Origin: JAGOCV01 sp049445855
Lineage (GTDB): Bacteria > Pseudomonadota > Gammaproteobacteria > Burkholderiales > Burkholderiaceae_C
Direction of reading: 5' to 3'
DNA: 64,000 bases
NCBI RefSeq assembly: GCF_049445855.1
Contig: NZ_JBMSDV010000001.1
Coordinates: 1,178,001-1,242,000 of the forward strand
Both the position numbers and the translations under genes were made by a program. The notes beneath the pieces are model-generated. The model saw only the letters and a program-made list of their open reading frames with translations. It was not told the DNA's origin and made no database searches. Shown in pieces: positions 51,430 to 59,310 of the stretch (positions within the stretch are counted from its first letter, which is position 1; the number at the start of each line of letters is the position of its first letter).

Positions 51430-52218
51430 TTACAGCAACGGCACGCGTCGGTTCGGCCGGTCCACCCACTCGGCGATACGTTGCAGCGCCTTCGGATTGA
51501 CCAGGCGCAGCTTGCCGCCCTGCAACTCATGGATGCCCAGTTTCTGCAGGCGCCGCAGGGTCTTGTTGGTGTGCACGAGCGACAGACCCAGGGCATCGGC
51601 CATGTGCTGCTGCACCAGCGGGAATTCCGCCCATCCATCCTCGACGAGTCCGATGCGCTGCGCGCGCTGGTGCAGGTGGATGAGCAGCATGGCCACGCGC
51701 TCCATGGCGTTGCGGCGGCCGGCGGTCAAGAGGTTCTCGTCGACCAGTTGCTCCTCACGCGCTGCGAGCCAGGTGATGTCGTAGCCCATCTCCGGCTTCG
51801 TGCGGAACAGATCCCAAAGCTTCTCGCGTGGGAACTCGCAGAACGAAATGTCGGTGAGCGCTTCCACGCCGTGCGTGGATTGGTCGACGAACTCGTCCTG
51901 CAGTCCGACGAGATCGCCCGGCAGCAGGAAATTGAGGATCTGCCGACGGCCGTCGCTCAGTGTCTTGAAGCGGAAGGCCCAGCCGGAATACAGCGTGTAG
52001 AGCTTCGTGCTCGCGCGGAATTCAGGGATCAGCGTCTCACCCGCCGGCAGCGTATCGACGCCCGAGCGGAAGGCTTCGATGAAGGCAAGGTCCTCCTTGC
52101 CAACCGGCATGAACACACCGGTGCGCCGCAAACGGCACTGCGCGCATGCGCCGGGACAGGTTCCGGCGGCTGGCGGCGGTGCAGGCAGTGGGCTCGGAAT
52201 CGGTGGCGTGGGAATCAC
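51430..52218 (-). CDS. Crp/Fnr family regulator with N-terminal cysteine cluster
   Basis: A 262-residue Crp/Fnr protein. Cysteines at 21, 25 and 28 (CPGACAQCRLRR) precede a cyclic-nucleotide-type barrel, with one further Cys at 127 (ISFCEFP); the C-terminal HTH_Crp reads QQHMADALGLSLVHTNKTLRRLQ. Fnr-type sensors carry four cysteines for a 4Fe-4S cluster, but with different spacing. The GTG at 52218 is used because it includes the cysteine segment that relatives share; ATG at residue 37 is an alternative. It is a single gene. It might control the neighbouring stress operon. Confidence 0.85.
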   Translation of the reverse strand: MIPTPPIPSPLPAPPPAAGTCPGACAQCRLRRTGVFMPVGKEDLAFIEAFRSGVDTLPAGETLIPEFRASTKLYTLYSGWAFRFKTLSDGRRQILNFLLPGDLVGLQDEFVDQSTHGVEALTDISFCEFPREKLWDLFRTKPEMGYDITWLAAREEQLVDENLLTAGRRNAMERVAMLLIHLHQRAQRIGLVEDGWAEFPLVQQHMADALGLSLVHTNKTLRRLQKLGIHELQGGKLRLVNPKALQRIAEWVDRPNRRVPLL

Positions 52219-52304
52219 GCGGGAAAGTGTAACGGCGTGTCCGGATTTGCCAATGTCTTTTCACATGCAAGACAAGGCAAGCCCGAAAACTCAATCAAAA
52301 ACAT

Positions 52305-53294
52305 TCAAGCCTGCAACGCAGCCCACATTTCCTTGTCGCGTTCGGCCGTCCAGATGCGCGGGTTCTTGATGCCCTTGGCTTCGTCGTAGGCGCGGCTCAC
52401 GTCGAACGGCAGGCAGTGTTCGTAGATGAACACGTGGCCGAAGATCGGGTCCATCGACTTGCGCGTGTGCGCCATGGACTGCTTGAGGTCCAGGTTCTGC
52501 GCGGCCGCTTCCTTCGCAGCCTTGAACAGGGTCTCGACCCACAGCTTCGTGTAGTCGAGCGCCTTGTTGACGTTGTCCCTGCCCTTCATGGCTTCGCCGC
52601 GGCCAGGAACGATGGCTTCGGCGCCGAGTGCACGCAGTGCTTCCAGCGTGGCCGGCCATTCCTCGAGTTGCGCGTCGCCGGTGTAGACGCCGGCTTCGTA
52701 TTCCACGAGGTCGCCGGAGAAGAGCACTTTCTCCTCTTCCACCCACGCAATGGTGTCGCCGCGGGTGTGCCCCTGGCCCGGGTGCCAGACCTGCACTTTC
52801 ACGCCACCCAAATCGAGCGTGAGCTTGCCCGGCACCTCACCCTTGACCGGGTTGCCGCCACCGATGACCAAAGTCGGCCAGGTCAGCCCGGGCACGGACT
52901 CGGCATTGCGGAACAGGCGCGGGAAGCGCTCCATCTCGCTCTGCATGTCCTCGGCGCCGCGCTCGATGATGAGGTCCAGCGTGCCCTGGCTGGCGATGAT
53001 TTCCGTCGCACCTTCGGCGAAGTAGGCGCTCGCGCCCAGCACGCGCACCGCGTGATAGTGGGTCAGCAGCACGTACTTGATGGGCTTGTCGCTCACCGTG
53101 CGGATGCGGGCGATCAGGTCTTGCGCCATCGCGGGCGTGGCCGTCGCGTCGCTGACCATGATGAACTTGTCGCCAATGATGACGCCCGAATTCGGGTCGC
53201 CTTCGGCGGTGTAGGCCCAGCAATGCTCGCTGAGTTGCTCGAACGTGATTTTCTTGTCGGCCAGGTCGGCCTGGCTGGCGAAGGCTTTGGACAT
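52305..53294 (-). CDS. Metallo-beta-lactamase-fold protein with altered metal motif
   Basis: A 329-residue MBL-fold protein. The usual HxHxDH is here H79-Y-H81-A-V83-R84, so the second-metal ligands Asp and His are replaced by Val and Arg. Other fold motifs remain: HPGQGHTRGD with H176, and LFSGD with D195. Loss of the site-2 ligands suggests a single metal or a changed reaction. The function is not recognised; quinoprotein-associated and SoxH-like MBL proteins are relatives by general form. AAGGAG precedes the ATG at 53294. A palindrome lies 37 bp upstream. Confidence 0.82.
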   Translation of the reverse strand: MSKAFASQADLADKKITFEQLSEHCWAYTAEGDPNSGVIIGDKFIMVSDATATPAMAQDLIARIRTVSDKPIKYVLLTHYHAVRVLGASAYFAEGATEIIASQGTLDLIIERGAEDMQSEMERFPRLFRNAESVPGLTWPTLVIGGGNPVKGEVPGKLTLDLGGVKVQVWHPGQGHTRGDTIAWVEEEKVLFSGDLVEYEAGVYTGDAQLEEWPATLEALRALGAEAIVPGRGEAMKGRDNVNKALDYTKLWVETLFKAAKEAAAQNLDLKQSMAHTRKSMDPIFGHVFIYEHCLPFDVSRAYDEAKGIKNPRIWTAERDKEMWAALQA

Positions 53295-53330
53295 GCGGGG
53301 CGTCTCCTTGAAGCGGCGGATTTTACCTAA

Positions 53331-53346
53331 CCGTAATCGATTACGG
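53331..53346. promoter_or_regulatory. Perfect 16-bp palindrome upstream of the MBL-fold gene
   Basis: CCGTAATCGATTACGG is fully self-complementary. On the minus strand it is followed by TAAAAT (53324-53319), a plausible -10 for the MBL-fold gene, so the palindrome sits in the promoter spacer. The size and form fit a TetR-type operator, and a TetR gene lies 0.6 kb away. Confidence 0.55.
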
Positions 53347-53413
53347 ATTGTTGAATCACGAATGACCCGGCCATGATCCGGTCATGATGCGGACAAGCCC
53401 TGTGTCGGCAAGC

Positions 53414-53920
53414 TTACCGGCGGTCGGAAGTCGCGATCCAGCCCGCACCCCGCGCCGCCAGTTCGTCCAGCGGCAGCGCGCCATCCAGCACCAGCACGCC
53501 CGGCTCCGCGCCCGGGTCCTGCAGCGCTTCGAACTGGCTCTCGACAAGGCTTGGCGGATAAAAGTGTCCGGGTCGCTGCGCCACACGCCGCAGCGATTCC
53601 GCCGCTTCGATGGAGAGGAACACGAACCGCAGGTCCGGCACCGCTGCGCGCAGCGTGTCGCGGTAGGCCCTCTTGAGTGCCGAACAGGCCAGCACCGCGC
53701 CGCCGGGTCGACCGGCCAGTTCGGACGCCAGCAACGCGAGCCAGCCCGCACGGTCGGCATCGGTGAGCGCGATGCCGTCGCGCATCTTGCGGATGTTGCC
53801 GGCCGGATGGAAATCGTCGCCCTCGATCATCGGCAGGCCCATGAGCGCGGCCATGCGCCGGCCCACGGCCGACTTGCCGCAACCGGCCACGCCCATCACG
53901 ACGACGTGCGCCGGCGACAC
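53414..53920 (-). CDS. gntK: Gluconokinase
   Basis: Phosphorylates gluconate to 6-phosphogluconate with ATP. The 168-residue size is typical of bacterial GntK. The Walker A motif is MGVAGCGKSAVG (Lys16), followed by EGDDFHPAGNIRKMRDGIALTDADR and ACSALKRAYRD, all standard. The start is a GTG at 53920; no ATG fits. It lies 11 bp downstream of a tetR gene. No gluconate permease or dehydratase is nearby. Confidence 0.92.
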   Translation of the reverse strand: MSPAHVVVMGVAGCGKSAVGRRMAALMGLPMIEGDDFHPAGNIRKMRDGIALTDADRAGWLALLASELAGRPGGAVLACSALKRAYRDTLRAAVPDLRFVFLSIEAAESLRRVAQRPGHFYPPSLVESQFEALQDPGAEPGVLVLDGALPLDELAARGAGWIATSDRR

Positions 53921-53931
53921 GGCAGCACCCG

Positions 53932-54540
53932 TCAAGGCGACAGCCCCTTGTCGATCACCGAGACCACCTCCTCGGCGAAGGCTGCATAACTCATCGGCCC
54001 GCCGGGGCGCAGCCAGGTGAACGTCCAGTTGATCATGCCGAACAGCATCATCGTCACCGCCGTCTGGTTGGAGGCCTTCAGGCGCTTCGGATAAGCGCGA
54101 CGCAGGAAACGCGTGACGGCGGAGACCACGTCGCGCTGGCGGTCGAGGATGAGGTCGCGCTGCGCTTCGCCCAGGAACTTGGTGTCGTGCAGCAAGGCGA
54201 TGTGGCGCGTGGCCGACGTTTCGTATTCCTGCAGGAAGGCGCGGATCAGCTCGTGCAGCGCGGCCCGGTCGTCCAGGTTGCGGCGCTGTGCGGTGGCCTC
54301 GGCCTGCGCGATGATGGCCAGCAACTGCTGGGTGTAGCGGTCCAGCAGGTCGAACAGGATGGCTTCCTTGCTCTCGTAATAGTGGTAGAGCCGCGCCTTG
54401 CTGGCACCGCAAGCGAGCGCGATGTCGTTCATGCTGGCGGCGGGATAGCTCCGGTCCGCGAAGCACTGCGCCGCAACCTCGAGGATCTCTTCGCGCTTGA
54501 GTTCGTGCGTCGCTGATTTGGGGCGGGCCATGCGGGGCAT
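53932..54540 (-). CDS. TetR family transcriptional regulator
   Basis: A 202-residue TetR regulator. The helix-turn-helix is ASMNDIALACGASKARLYHYYESKEAIL, read here as MNDIALACGASKARLYHYY (residues 36-54), and a helical ligand domain follows. Start at 54540; MARPKS at 54531 is equally possible. It is upstream of gntK on the same strand, but a TetR controlling gluconate use would be unusual, so its target may be the MBL-fold gene with the palindrome. Confidence 0.9.
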   Translation of the reverse strand: MPRMARPKSATHELKREEILEVAAQCFADRSYPAASMNDIALACGASKARLYHYYESKEAILFDLLDRYTQQLLAIIAQAEATAQRRNLDDRAALHELIRAFLQEYETSATRHIALLHDTKFLGEAQRDLILDRQRDVVSAVTRFLRRAYPKRLKASNQTAVTMMLFGMINWTFTWLRPGGPMSYAAFAEEVVSVIDKGLSP

Positions 54541-54606
54541 TATCGGCGGACGCAGGAAATGTCAGCAGGCTGCATCGGGCCGCCGTCCTTGCGCTGCATC
54601 GCCCCT

Positions 54607-54634
54607 TTGCAGCAGTGCCTGTGACTGCTATGGT
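54607..54634 (+). promoter_or_regulatory. Promoter of the TfoX-like gene, leaderless geometry
   Basis: TTGCAG (54607-54612), a 16-bp spacer and TATGGT (54629-54634) end six bases before the ATG at 54641, so transcription would begin at or next to the start codon. Confidence 0.55.
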
Positions 54635-54640
54635 GGCCGC

Positions 54641-55135
54641 ATGCCTGCCCGTACCCCCTCGCCGAAAGCCAGACCGCAGGACGAGTTTGCCAGCTACTGC
54701 TGCGAGCTGCTGTCCGTGGTCGGGCCCTGCACGCCTCGCCGCATGTTCGGTGGTTGGGGCATCAGCACCGGCGGCCTGACCTTCGCGATCATCGCGTGGG
54801 AGACGCTCTACCTGAAAGTGGAACCCGGCACCGAAGCGCCGTGGGTCGCCGCAGGGTGCAAGCCCTTCGTCTACGAGGCGAAGGGCCGCACCATGCAGAT
54901 GGGCTACTACACCGCGCCGGACAGCGCGATGGAGTCCCGCGAGCAGATGGTGCCCTGGGCGCGCCTGGCACTCGAAGCCGCGCTCAAGGTCAAGGCACGC
55001 GCACCTGCCCCCCGCGCTTCACGCGAGCCTCGCGGAAGCAAGCCCGCCAGCGGCAAGCGCACCAGCGCGCCCATCAGGCGAACCACCGCACCCGCGCCGA
55101 AAACCAGCGCCAGCCGCAAGTCAGCCAAGGGCTGA
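54641..55135 (+). CDS. TfoX N-terminal domain protein with basic tail
   Basis: A 164-residue protein. Residues 10 to about 110 match the TfoX N-terminal domain (GPCTPRRMFGGWGISTGGLTFAI, KVEPGTEAPWVAAGCKPFVYE and QMGYYTAPDSAMES). A disordered Ala/Pro/Arg/Lys-rich tail follows. TfoX (Sxy) activates competence genes in gamma-proteobacteria; the short stand-alone domain in beta-proteobacteria has no proven role. Its last 229 bp overlap the DUF2917 gene on the other strand. Confidence 0.85.
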   Translation: MPARTPSPKARPQDEFASYCCELLSVVGPCTPRRMFGGWGISTGGLTFAIIAWETLYLKVEPGTEAPWVAAGCKPFVYEAKGRTMQMGYYTAPDSAMESREQMVPWARLALEAALKVKARAPAPRASREPRGSKPASGKRTSAPIRRTTAPAPKTSASRKSAKG

Positions 55136-55476
55136 GCCACCGAGGCGGCCCATCGGACCGGCTCCGCCACGGGCTCCTGCACATAGTCCCAGCTGAACCA
55201 GGCCGAGGCCTGCACCTTCGGGCCCCAGGACTCGATGACGATGCGCTGGCCGGCCGCGATCTCGATGGCCTCACCGGGCATCAGCACCTGATCGCCCTGC
55301 GCGTTGGCGGCGCCGGCGTGCGGGCCGTCGATGGTGGCCCAGACCCGGCCATGCGCAATCCGGAGCACCCCCGGCTTGCGCGGGCGCAGCGTCACGGCGC
55401 GGCCTGCGGCCAGCTTCCAGCAGCCGGACAGGGACGACGAAGAGGACGATTGCACGGGCATGTCGAGCGTGTTCAT
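54907..55476 (-). CDS. DUF2917 domain protein
   Basis: A 189-residue protein. The DUF2917 core (WKLAAGRAVTLRPRKPGVLRIAHGRVWATIDG, split as GRAVTLRPRKPGVLRIAHGR and VWATIDGP, then LMPGEAIEIAAGQRIVIES) is a small cupin-like beta fold. The helical part AQPLADLRLALVFGAGAVVRL follows. GGAG six bases before the ATG at 55476 sets the start. The family is often divergent from a GcvA-type LysR gene, as here. The function is unknown. The C-terminal third lies opposite the TfoX-like gene. Confidence 0.8.
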   Translation of the reverse strand: MNTLDMPVQSSSSSSLSGCWKLAAGRAVTLRPRKPGVLRIAHGRVWATIDGPHAGAANAQGDQVLMPGEAIEIAAGQRIVIESWGPKVQASAWFSWDYVQEPVAEPVRWAASVAQPLADLRLALVFGAGAVVRLMGALVRLPLAGLLPRGSREARGAGARALTLSAASSARRAQGTICSRDSIALSGAV

Positions 55477-55534
55477 GAAAAGCTCCATTGAAGTTGAAAT
55501 GGCATGGATCGGGAATGAATGATCGTTGCCACCC

Positions 55535-55587
55535 CATTGGCAGTCCAATGAATTCGCGGTAATCTTTTGATGCCGGTTGCGCATCAA
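55535..55587. promoter_or_regulatory. Two inverted repeats in the DUF2917-lysR divergent region
   Basis: CATTGG-CAGT-CCAATG (55535-55550) and TTGATGC-N7-GCATCAA (55567-55587) have perfect 6- and 7-bp arms. The second fits the T-N11-A form of LysR operators. Their centres are about 34 bp apart, near three helical turns, which suits a LysR tetramer. Confidence 0.55.
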
Positions 55588-55639
55588 TGCTCCTGACAGG
55601 AACGCGCCACAAGTCCATCCCTACTGCCACATTTCAGCC

Positions 55640-56623
55640 ATGCAGCATTCACAGACGCACCTGCGCACGCGCCCCATTGCAGCCGGCCACCTGCGCGCTT
55701 TCGAGGCGGTGGCACGACACCTCAATTTCCGCGCGGCGGCCGAAGAGCTGGCCCTCACGCAGTCCGCCGTGAGCCGGCAGATCCAGTCGCTGGAGGAAGA
55801 GGTCGGGGTGCCGCTCTTCCTGCGGCACACGCGGGCGGTCGAACTCACCAGCGCGGGCGCGCAACTGCTCGCGGTGGCCGCGCCGTCGCTGGACCGCATC
55901 GACATCGCCGTGCGGCAGATCCGCCAGAGCGCCGGACGGCGCAGCGTGTCGCTCACCACCTTCGCGTCATTCGCGTCGATGTGGCTGATTCCCCGGCTCG
56001 AGGCCTTCCAGCGCGACAACCCGGACATCGACATCCGCATCGACGCTTCAGACTCCGCAGTGGATCTCGACGTCGCCGACGTGGATCTGGCGCTGCGCTA
56101 CGGTCCCGCATCCAGCATGCCGCCCACCGCCATGCGCATGTTCGGCGAACAACTCACCCCGGTGCTCAGCCCCTGGCTGCTCAAGAGCGGGCCCAAGCTC
56201 AAGAAGCCGGAAGACCTCGCGCAGTTCGCGCTCATCGAAGCCGGCGACGCGCACCGCACCCACCTCGAATGGCTGACCTGGCGCCGCTGGTTCGACCTGC
56301 ACGGCGCGCGCAAGCTGAGCCCCAAGCGCTGGCTCTACTTCAACTACGCCTACCAGATGGTGCAGGCCGCGCTCACCGGGCAAGGCGTGGTGCTCGCGCG
56401 GCTGCCGCTCGTAGCCGAAAGCCTGGGCAACGGCGACCTGATCGAAGCGCTGCCCCAGCACCGCATGGACTCGCCCATGGCCTACTGGATGATCGTCGGC
56501 CCGCGCAGCGCGGCGCGCCCGGAGATCAAGGCCTTCTGCGACTGGCTGATGCAGCAGTCGCGTGAGACGCGCGAGACCGTCGGCGAAGTGCCGGACCCGG
56601 ACACCATCGACAACATCGACTGA
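55640..56623 (+). CDS. LysR-family regulator, GcvA type
   Basis: A 327-residue LysR regulator of the GcvA subgroup. The DNA-binding domain reads HLNFRAAAEELALTQSAVSRQIQSLEEEVG (as AAEELALTQSAVSRQIQSLE), and LTTFASFASMWLIPRLEAFQ begins the effector domain. It diverges from the DUF2917 gene, an association seen widely in Burkholderiales, so that gene is its likely target. The next gene is another LysR regulator, 14 bp away, on the same strand. Confidence 0.93.
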   Translation: MQHSQTHLRTRPIAAGHLRAFEAVARHLNFRAAAEELALTQSAVSRQIQSLEEEVGVPLFLRHTRAVELTSAGAQLLAVAAPSLDRIDIAVRQIRQSAGRRSVSLTTFASFASMWLIPRLEAFQRDNPDIDIRIDASDSAVDLDVADVDLALRYGPASSMPPTAMRMFGEQLTPVLSPWLLKSGPKLKKPEDLAQFALIEAGDAHRTHLEWLTWRRWFDLHGARKLSPKRWLYFNYAYQMVQAALTGQGVVLARLPLVAESLGNGDLIEALPQHRMDSPMAYWMIVGPRSAARPEIKAFCDWLMQQSRETRETVGEVPDPDTIDNID

Positions 56624-56637
56624 AGGCCATCCAACGC

Positions 56638-57534
56638 ATGCGTCTGCGGCATATCGAGATCTTCAACGCCATCCTCTCGGCTGGCACGGTCAGTGGCGCG
56701 GCACGCCTGCTCAGCCTCACGCAACCGGCCGTCAGCCGCACGCTGCAGCATGCCGAGATCCAGCTGGGCCTCACGCTGTTCCATCGCAGCAAGGGCCGAC
56801 TGGTGCCGACGCCCGAGGCGCTGGCACTCAAGCCGCACATCGAGTCGCTGTTCCTGCAACTTGACGAAGTTCAGCGTCTTGCGGGCAACCTCAAGGCCGG
56901 ACAGGCCGGGCAGGAGCTGCGCATCCTGGCCGTGCTGACCCTCAGCCACGTCGTGATCCCGCGCGCCATCCTGCTGATGCGAAAAAAGCATCCTGACGTA
57001 GCCGTGCGCGTGATGGCCGTGCATTCGTCGGAGCTCATCTCGGGCCTGGCGCTACAGGAGGCCGACGTGGGCCTGCTGCTCAGCCCGCTCTCGCATCCCG
57101 CATTGATCAACGAGCCGGTTGCCGAAGGCGAACTGGTCTGCGTCGCGCGCACATCGCTGTGGCCCGCGAAGCTCAAGCGGCGACGCAGCGCGAGCCTGCA
57201 GGACCTGGCCGGACTGCCCGTCATTGCGCTGGACGGCAACGATCCGCTGGGCCGCGACCTGATGCAGGTCTGCCGCGAGAACGACGTGCAACTGCGCAGC
57301 AGCGTGACGGTGCAGACCTACCACGCAGCGCTGGGCTTTGCGCACCATGGCGCGGGCGTTGCCATCGTCGACAGCTTTACCGCCCTGTCGGCCGATCCGA
57401 AAACCGTGACGGTGCTGCCACTGCGCCCGCACATCCCCGTCGGCCTGCACGCGCTGCGACCGGCAAGCAAGCCCCTGCCGCCCCTGGCGCGCCACTTCCT
57501 GTCCTGTGTGCGCGAGGTGCTGTCCAGCCCATAA
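56638..57534 (+). CDS. LysR-family regulator of the receptor-racemase-DadA cluster
   Basis: A 298-residue LysR regulator (MRLRHIEIFNAILSAGTVSG, then AARLLSLTQPAVSRTLQHAE). It resembles the OccR/NocR-like group that senses amino-acid derivatives. It lies 97 bp upstream of a receptor, racemase and DadA-like operon on the same strand and is probably its activator. It differs in sequence from the GcvA-type gene before it, so the pair is not a recent duplication. Confidence 0.9.
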   Translation: MRLRHIEIFNAILSAGTVSGAARLLSLTQPAVSRTLQHAEIQLGLTLFHRSKGRLVPTPEALALKPHIESLFLQLDEVQRLAGNLKAGQAGQELRILAVLTLSHVVIPRAILLMRKKHPDVAVRVMAVHSSELISGLALQEADVGLLLSPLSHPALINEPVAEGELVCVARTSLWPAKLKRRRSASLQDLAGLPVIALDGNDPLGRDLMQVCRENDVQLRSSVTVQTYHAALGFAHHGAGVAIVDSFTALSADPKTVTVLPLRPHIPVGLHALRPASKPLPPLARHFLSCVREVLSSP

Positions 57535-57631
57535 CCTGGCGGCATGGGGCGTAGGCAACTATTCATTCGACCCGCGCAATCACGCCCCGCACACTGCGGC
57601 TTCCCTTACCTCCGTTTTCAAGGAAGCCCAA

Positions 57632-58507
57632 ATGAAAAAGTCCTGCCTGCTGCTGGCCCTCTGTGCTGCATCGCTGACCGTCCATGCCGACACGCTGAGG
57701 AAAGTGTCGGACTCCGGCAAGATCACGCTGGCCTACCGGGAGTCCTCCATCCCGTTCAGCTATGTCGTCGGCACGGGCAAGCCGGTCGGCTTCGCGGTGG
57801 AGATCAGCAACGCCGTGGTGGAAGAAGTGCGGCGCCAGACCGGCAAGCCTGTGCTCGAAATCGACTACGTGCCTGTCACCTCGGCCAATCGCATTCCGCT
57901 GCTGGTCAACGGCACGATCGACCTGGAGTGCGGCTCCACGACCAACAACACGGCGCGCGGCAAGGATGTGGCCTTCGCCATCAACCACTTCTACACGGGC
58001 ACACGCCTGCTCGTGAAGAAAGCGTCCGGCGTGAAGAACTATGCGGACCTTGCGGGCAAACCGGTGTCCACCACCACCGGCACGACCAACCTGCAGGTGC
58101 TGCGCCGTTACGACCAGGAGAAGAAGCTCAACATGCAGTTCAGCTACGGCCGCGACCATGCGGAATCTTTCCTGCTGGTCGAGAGCAACCGCGCGCTGGC
58201 TTTCGGCATGGACGACATCCTGCTGTACGGCCTCAAGGCCAATGCCGCGAACCCGGCGGACTACGAGGTCGTCGGCGATTCGCTCCAGGTCGAGCCCTAC
58301 GCCTGCATGCTGCGCAAGGACGACCCCAGATTCAAGGCGCTGGTCGACGGCGTGATCACCAGGCTGATGAAGACCGGTGAGTTCGAGAAGCTCTACAAGA
58401 AGTGGTTCCTCGACGCCATTCCGCCGAAGAACGCAGCCCTCGGTGTTCCGATGAGCGAAGAACTGCTGGCCAACATCAAGTCGCCGTCGGACAAGCCTGC
58501 CCAGTGA
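57632..58507 (+). CDS. Amino-acid ABC transporter substrate-binding protein (GltI-like)
   Basis: A 291-residue periplasmic receptor (SBP_bac_3) with signal peptide cleaved near VHA-DTLRK. KITLAYRESSIPFSYV, GTIDLECGSTTNNTARGKDVAF and HAESFLLVESNRALAFGMDD resemble the glutamate/aspartate receptor GltI. AAGGAA precedes the ATG. No permease or ATPase genes adjoin it, so it must share a transporter encoded elsewhere. Its stop overlaps the racemase start by 4 bp, linking uptake and racemisation. Confidence 0.92.
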   Translation: MKKSCLLLALCAASLTVHADTLRKVSDSGKITLAYRESSIPFSYVVGTGKPVGFAVEISNAVVEEVRRQTGKPVLEIDYVPVTSANRIPLLVNGTIDLECGSTTNNTARGKDVAFAINHFYTGTRLLVKKASGVKNYADLAGKPVSTTTGTTNLQVLRRYDQEKKLNMQFSYGRDHAESFLLVESNRALAFGMDDILLYGLKANAANPADYEVVGDSLQVEPYACMLRKDDPRFKALVDGVITRLMKTGEFEKLYKKWFLDAIPPKNAALGVPMSEELLANIKSPSDKPAQ

Positions 58508-59310
58508 TCGTCACCGCCGGTCCCTTGCAGCAGTTCGTGAGCCATGTCGAGCCTGTCGGTGTGCTCGGTGGCATGGGCCCGGCGGCCGGCGCGAATTTCA
58601 TGCGCCTTTTCGTGCAGGCCTGCATGGACCTGATGGCCGAGCGCGGCATCGCCGTGCGCGACCAGAACTTTCCCGAGCACTGGCTGGCGCAAGTGCCGGT
58701 GCCCGACCGCAGCGCCCACCTGATGGACAGCGCTGCGCCCGGCGCCCTGCCGCTGGCGCACATGCTGCAGGCCGTCGGCCGGCTCACAGCACTGGGCGTG
58801 CGCGCCATTGCCATCGCATGCAACACCGCCCATGCGTGGCATGCGCCGCTCCAGCAGCGCTTTCCACAGGTGGAGATGCTGCACATCGCCGACGAAACGG
58901 CGATCGCCCTGCAGCAGGCCGGGATCACGCGGGTGGGCCTGCTGGCGACAGAGGGCACTTACGCATCGGGCATCTACGGGAAAGCCCTGCAAACTGCCGG
59001 TCTCGTCTGCCATTTGCCGCAAGCCGACGAGCGGCAGGTGCTGATGGCAGGCATCTACCAGGGCGTGAAAGCCGGACGCATGCGCTGGGCGGGCGAGCAG
59101 TTCGCCCAGGTCGCACTCGAGCTGGCACGGCGCCATGAGCTGCAGGCGCTGATCCTCGGCTGCACCGAAATTCCGCTGGCATTGCGCGCGCTGCCCGCCG
59201 CATCGCAGGTCCGCCTCGTCGATCCTTCGCGCGAACTGGCCCGCGCGCTTGCCCGGCGCGCGTACCTTCATGCTCAAATCCACACAACAACTCCTCCGGA
59301 AACGGCATGA
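58504..59310 (+). CDS. Aspartate/glutamate racemase family protein
   Basis: A 268-residue cofactor-independent racemase. The two catalytic cysteines are C106 in IACNTAHAW and C220 in LGCTEIPL. VGVLGGMGPAAGANF at the N-terminus is the family start. The GTG at 58504 overlaps the receptor stop (GTGA), and its own stop overlaps the DadA start (ATGA). It would interconvert L- and D-forms of aspartate, glutamate or a similar acid taken up by the receptor. Confidence 0.92.
   Translation: MIVTAGPLQQFVSHVEPVGVLGGMGPAAGANFMRLFVQACMDLMAERGIAVRDQNFPEHWLAQVPVPDRSAHLMDSAAPGALPLAHMLQAVGRLTALGVRAIAIACNTAHAWHAPLQQRFPQVEMLHIADETAIALQQAGITRVGLLATEGTYASGIYGKALQTAGLVCHLPQADERQVLMAGIYQGVKAGRMRWAGEQFAQVALELARRHELQALILGCTEIPLALRALPAASQVRLVDPSRELARALARRAYLHAQIHTTTPPETA

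Noticed and set aside
55640..57534. Tandem duplication of LysR genes
   Set aside because: The two proteins belong to different LysR subgroups and differ strongly in sequence; adjacency is not evidence of duplication.
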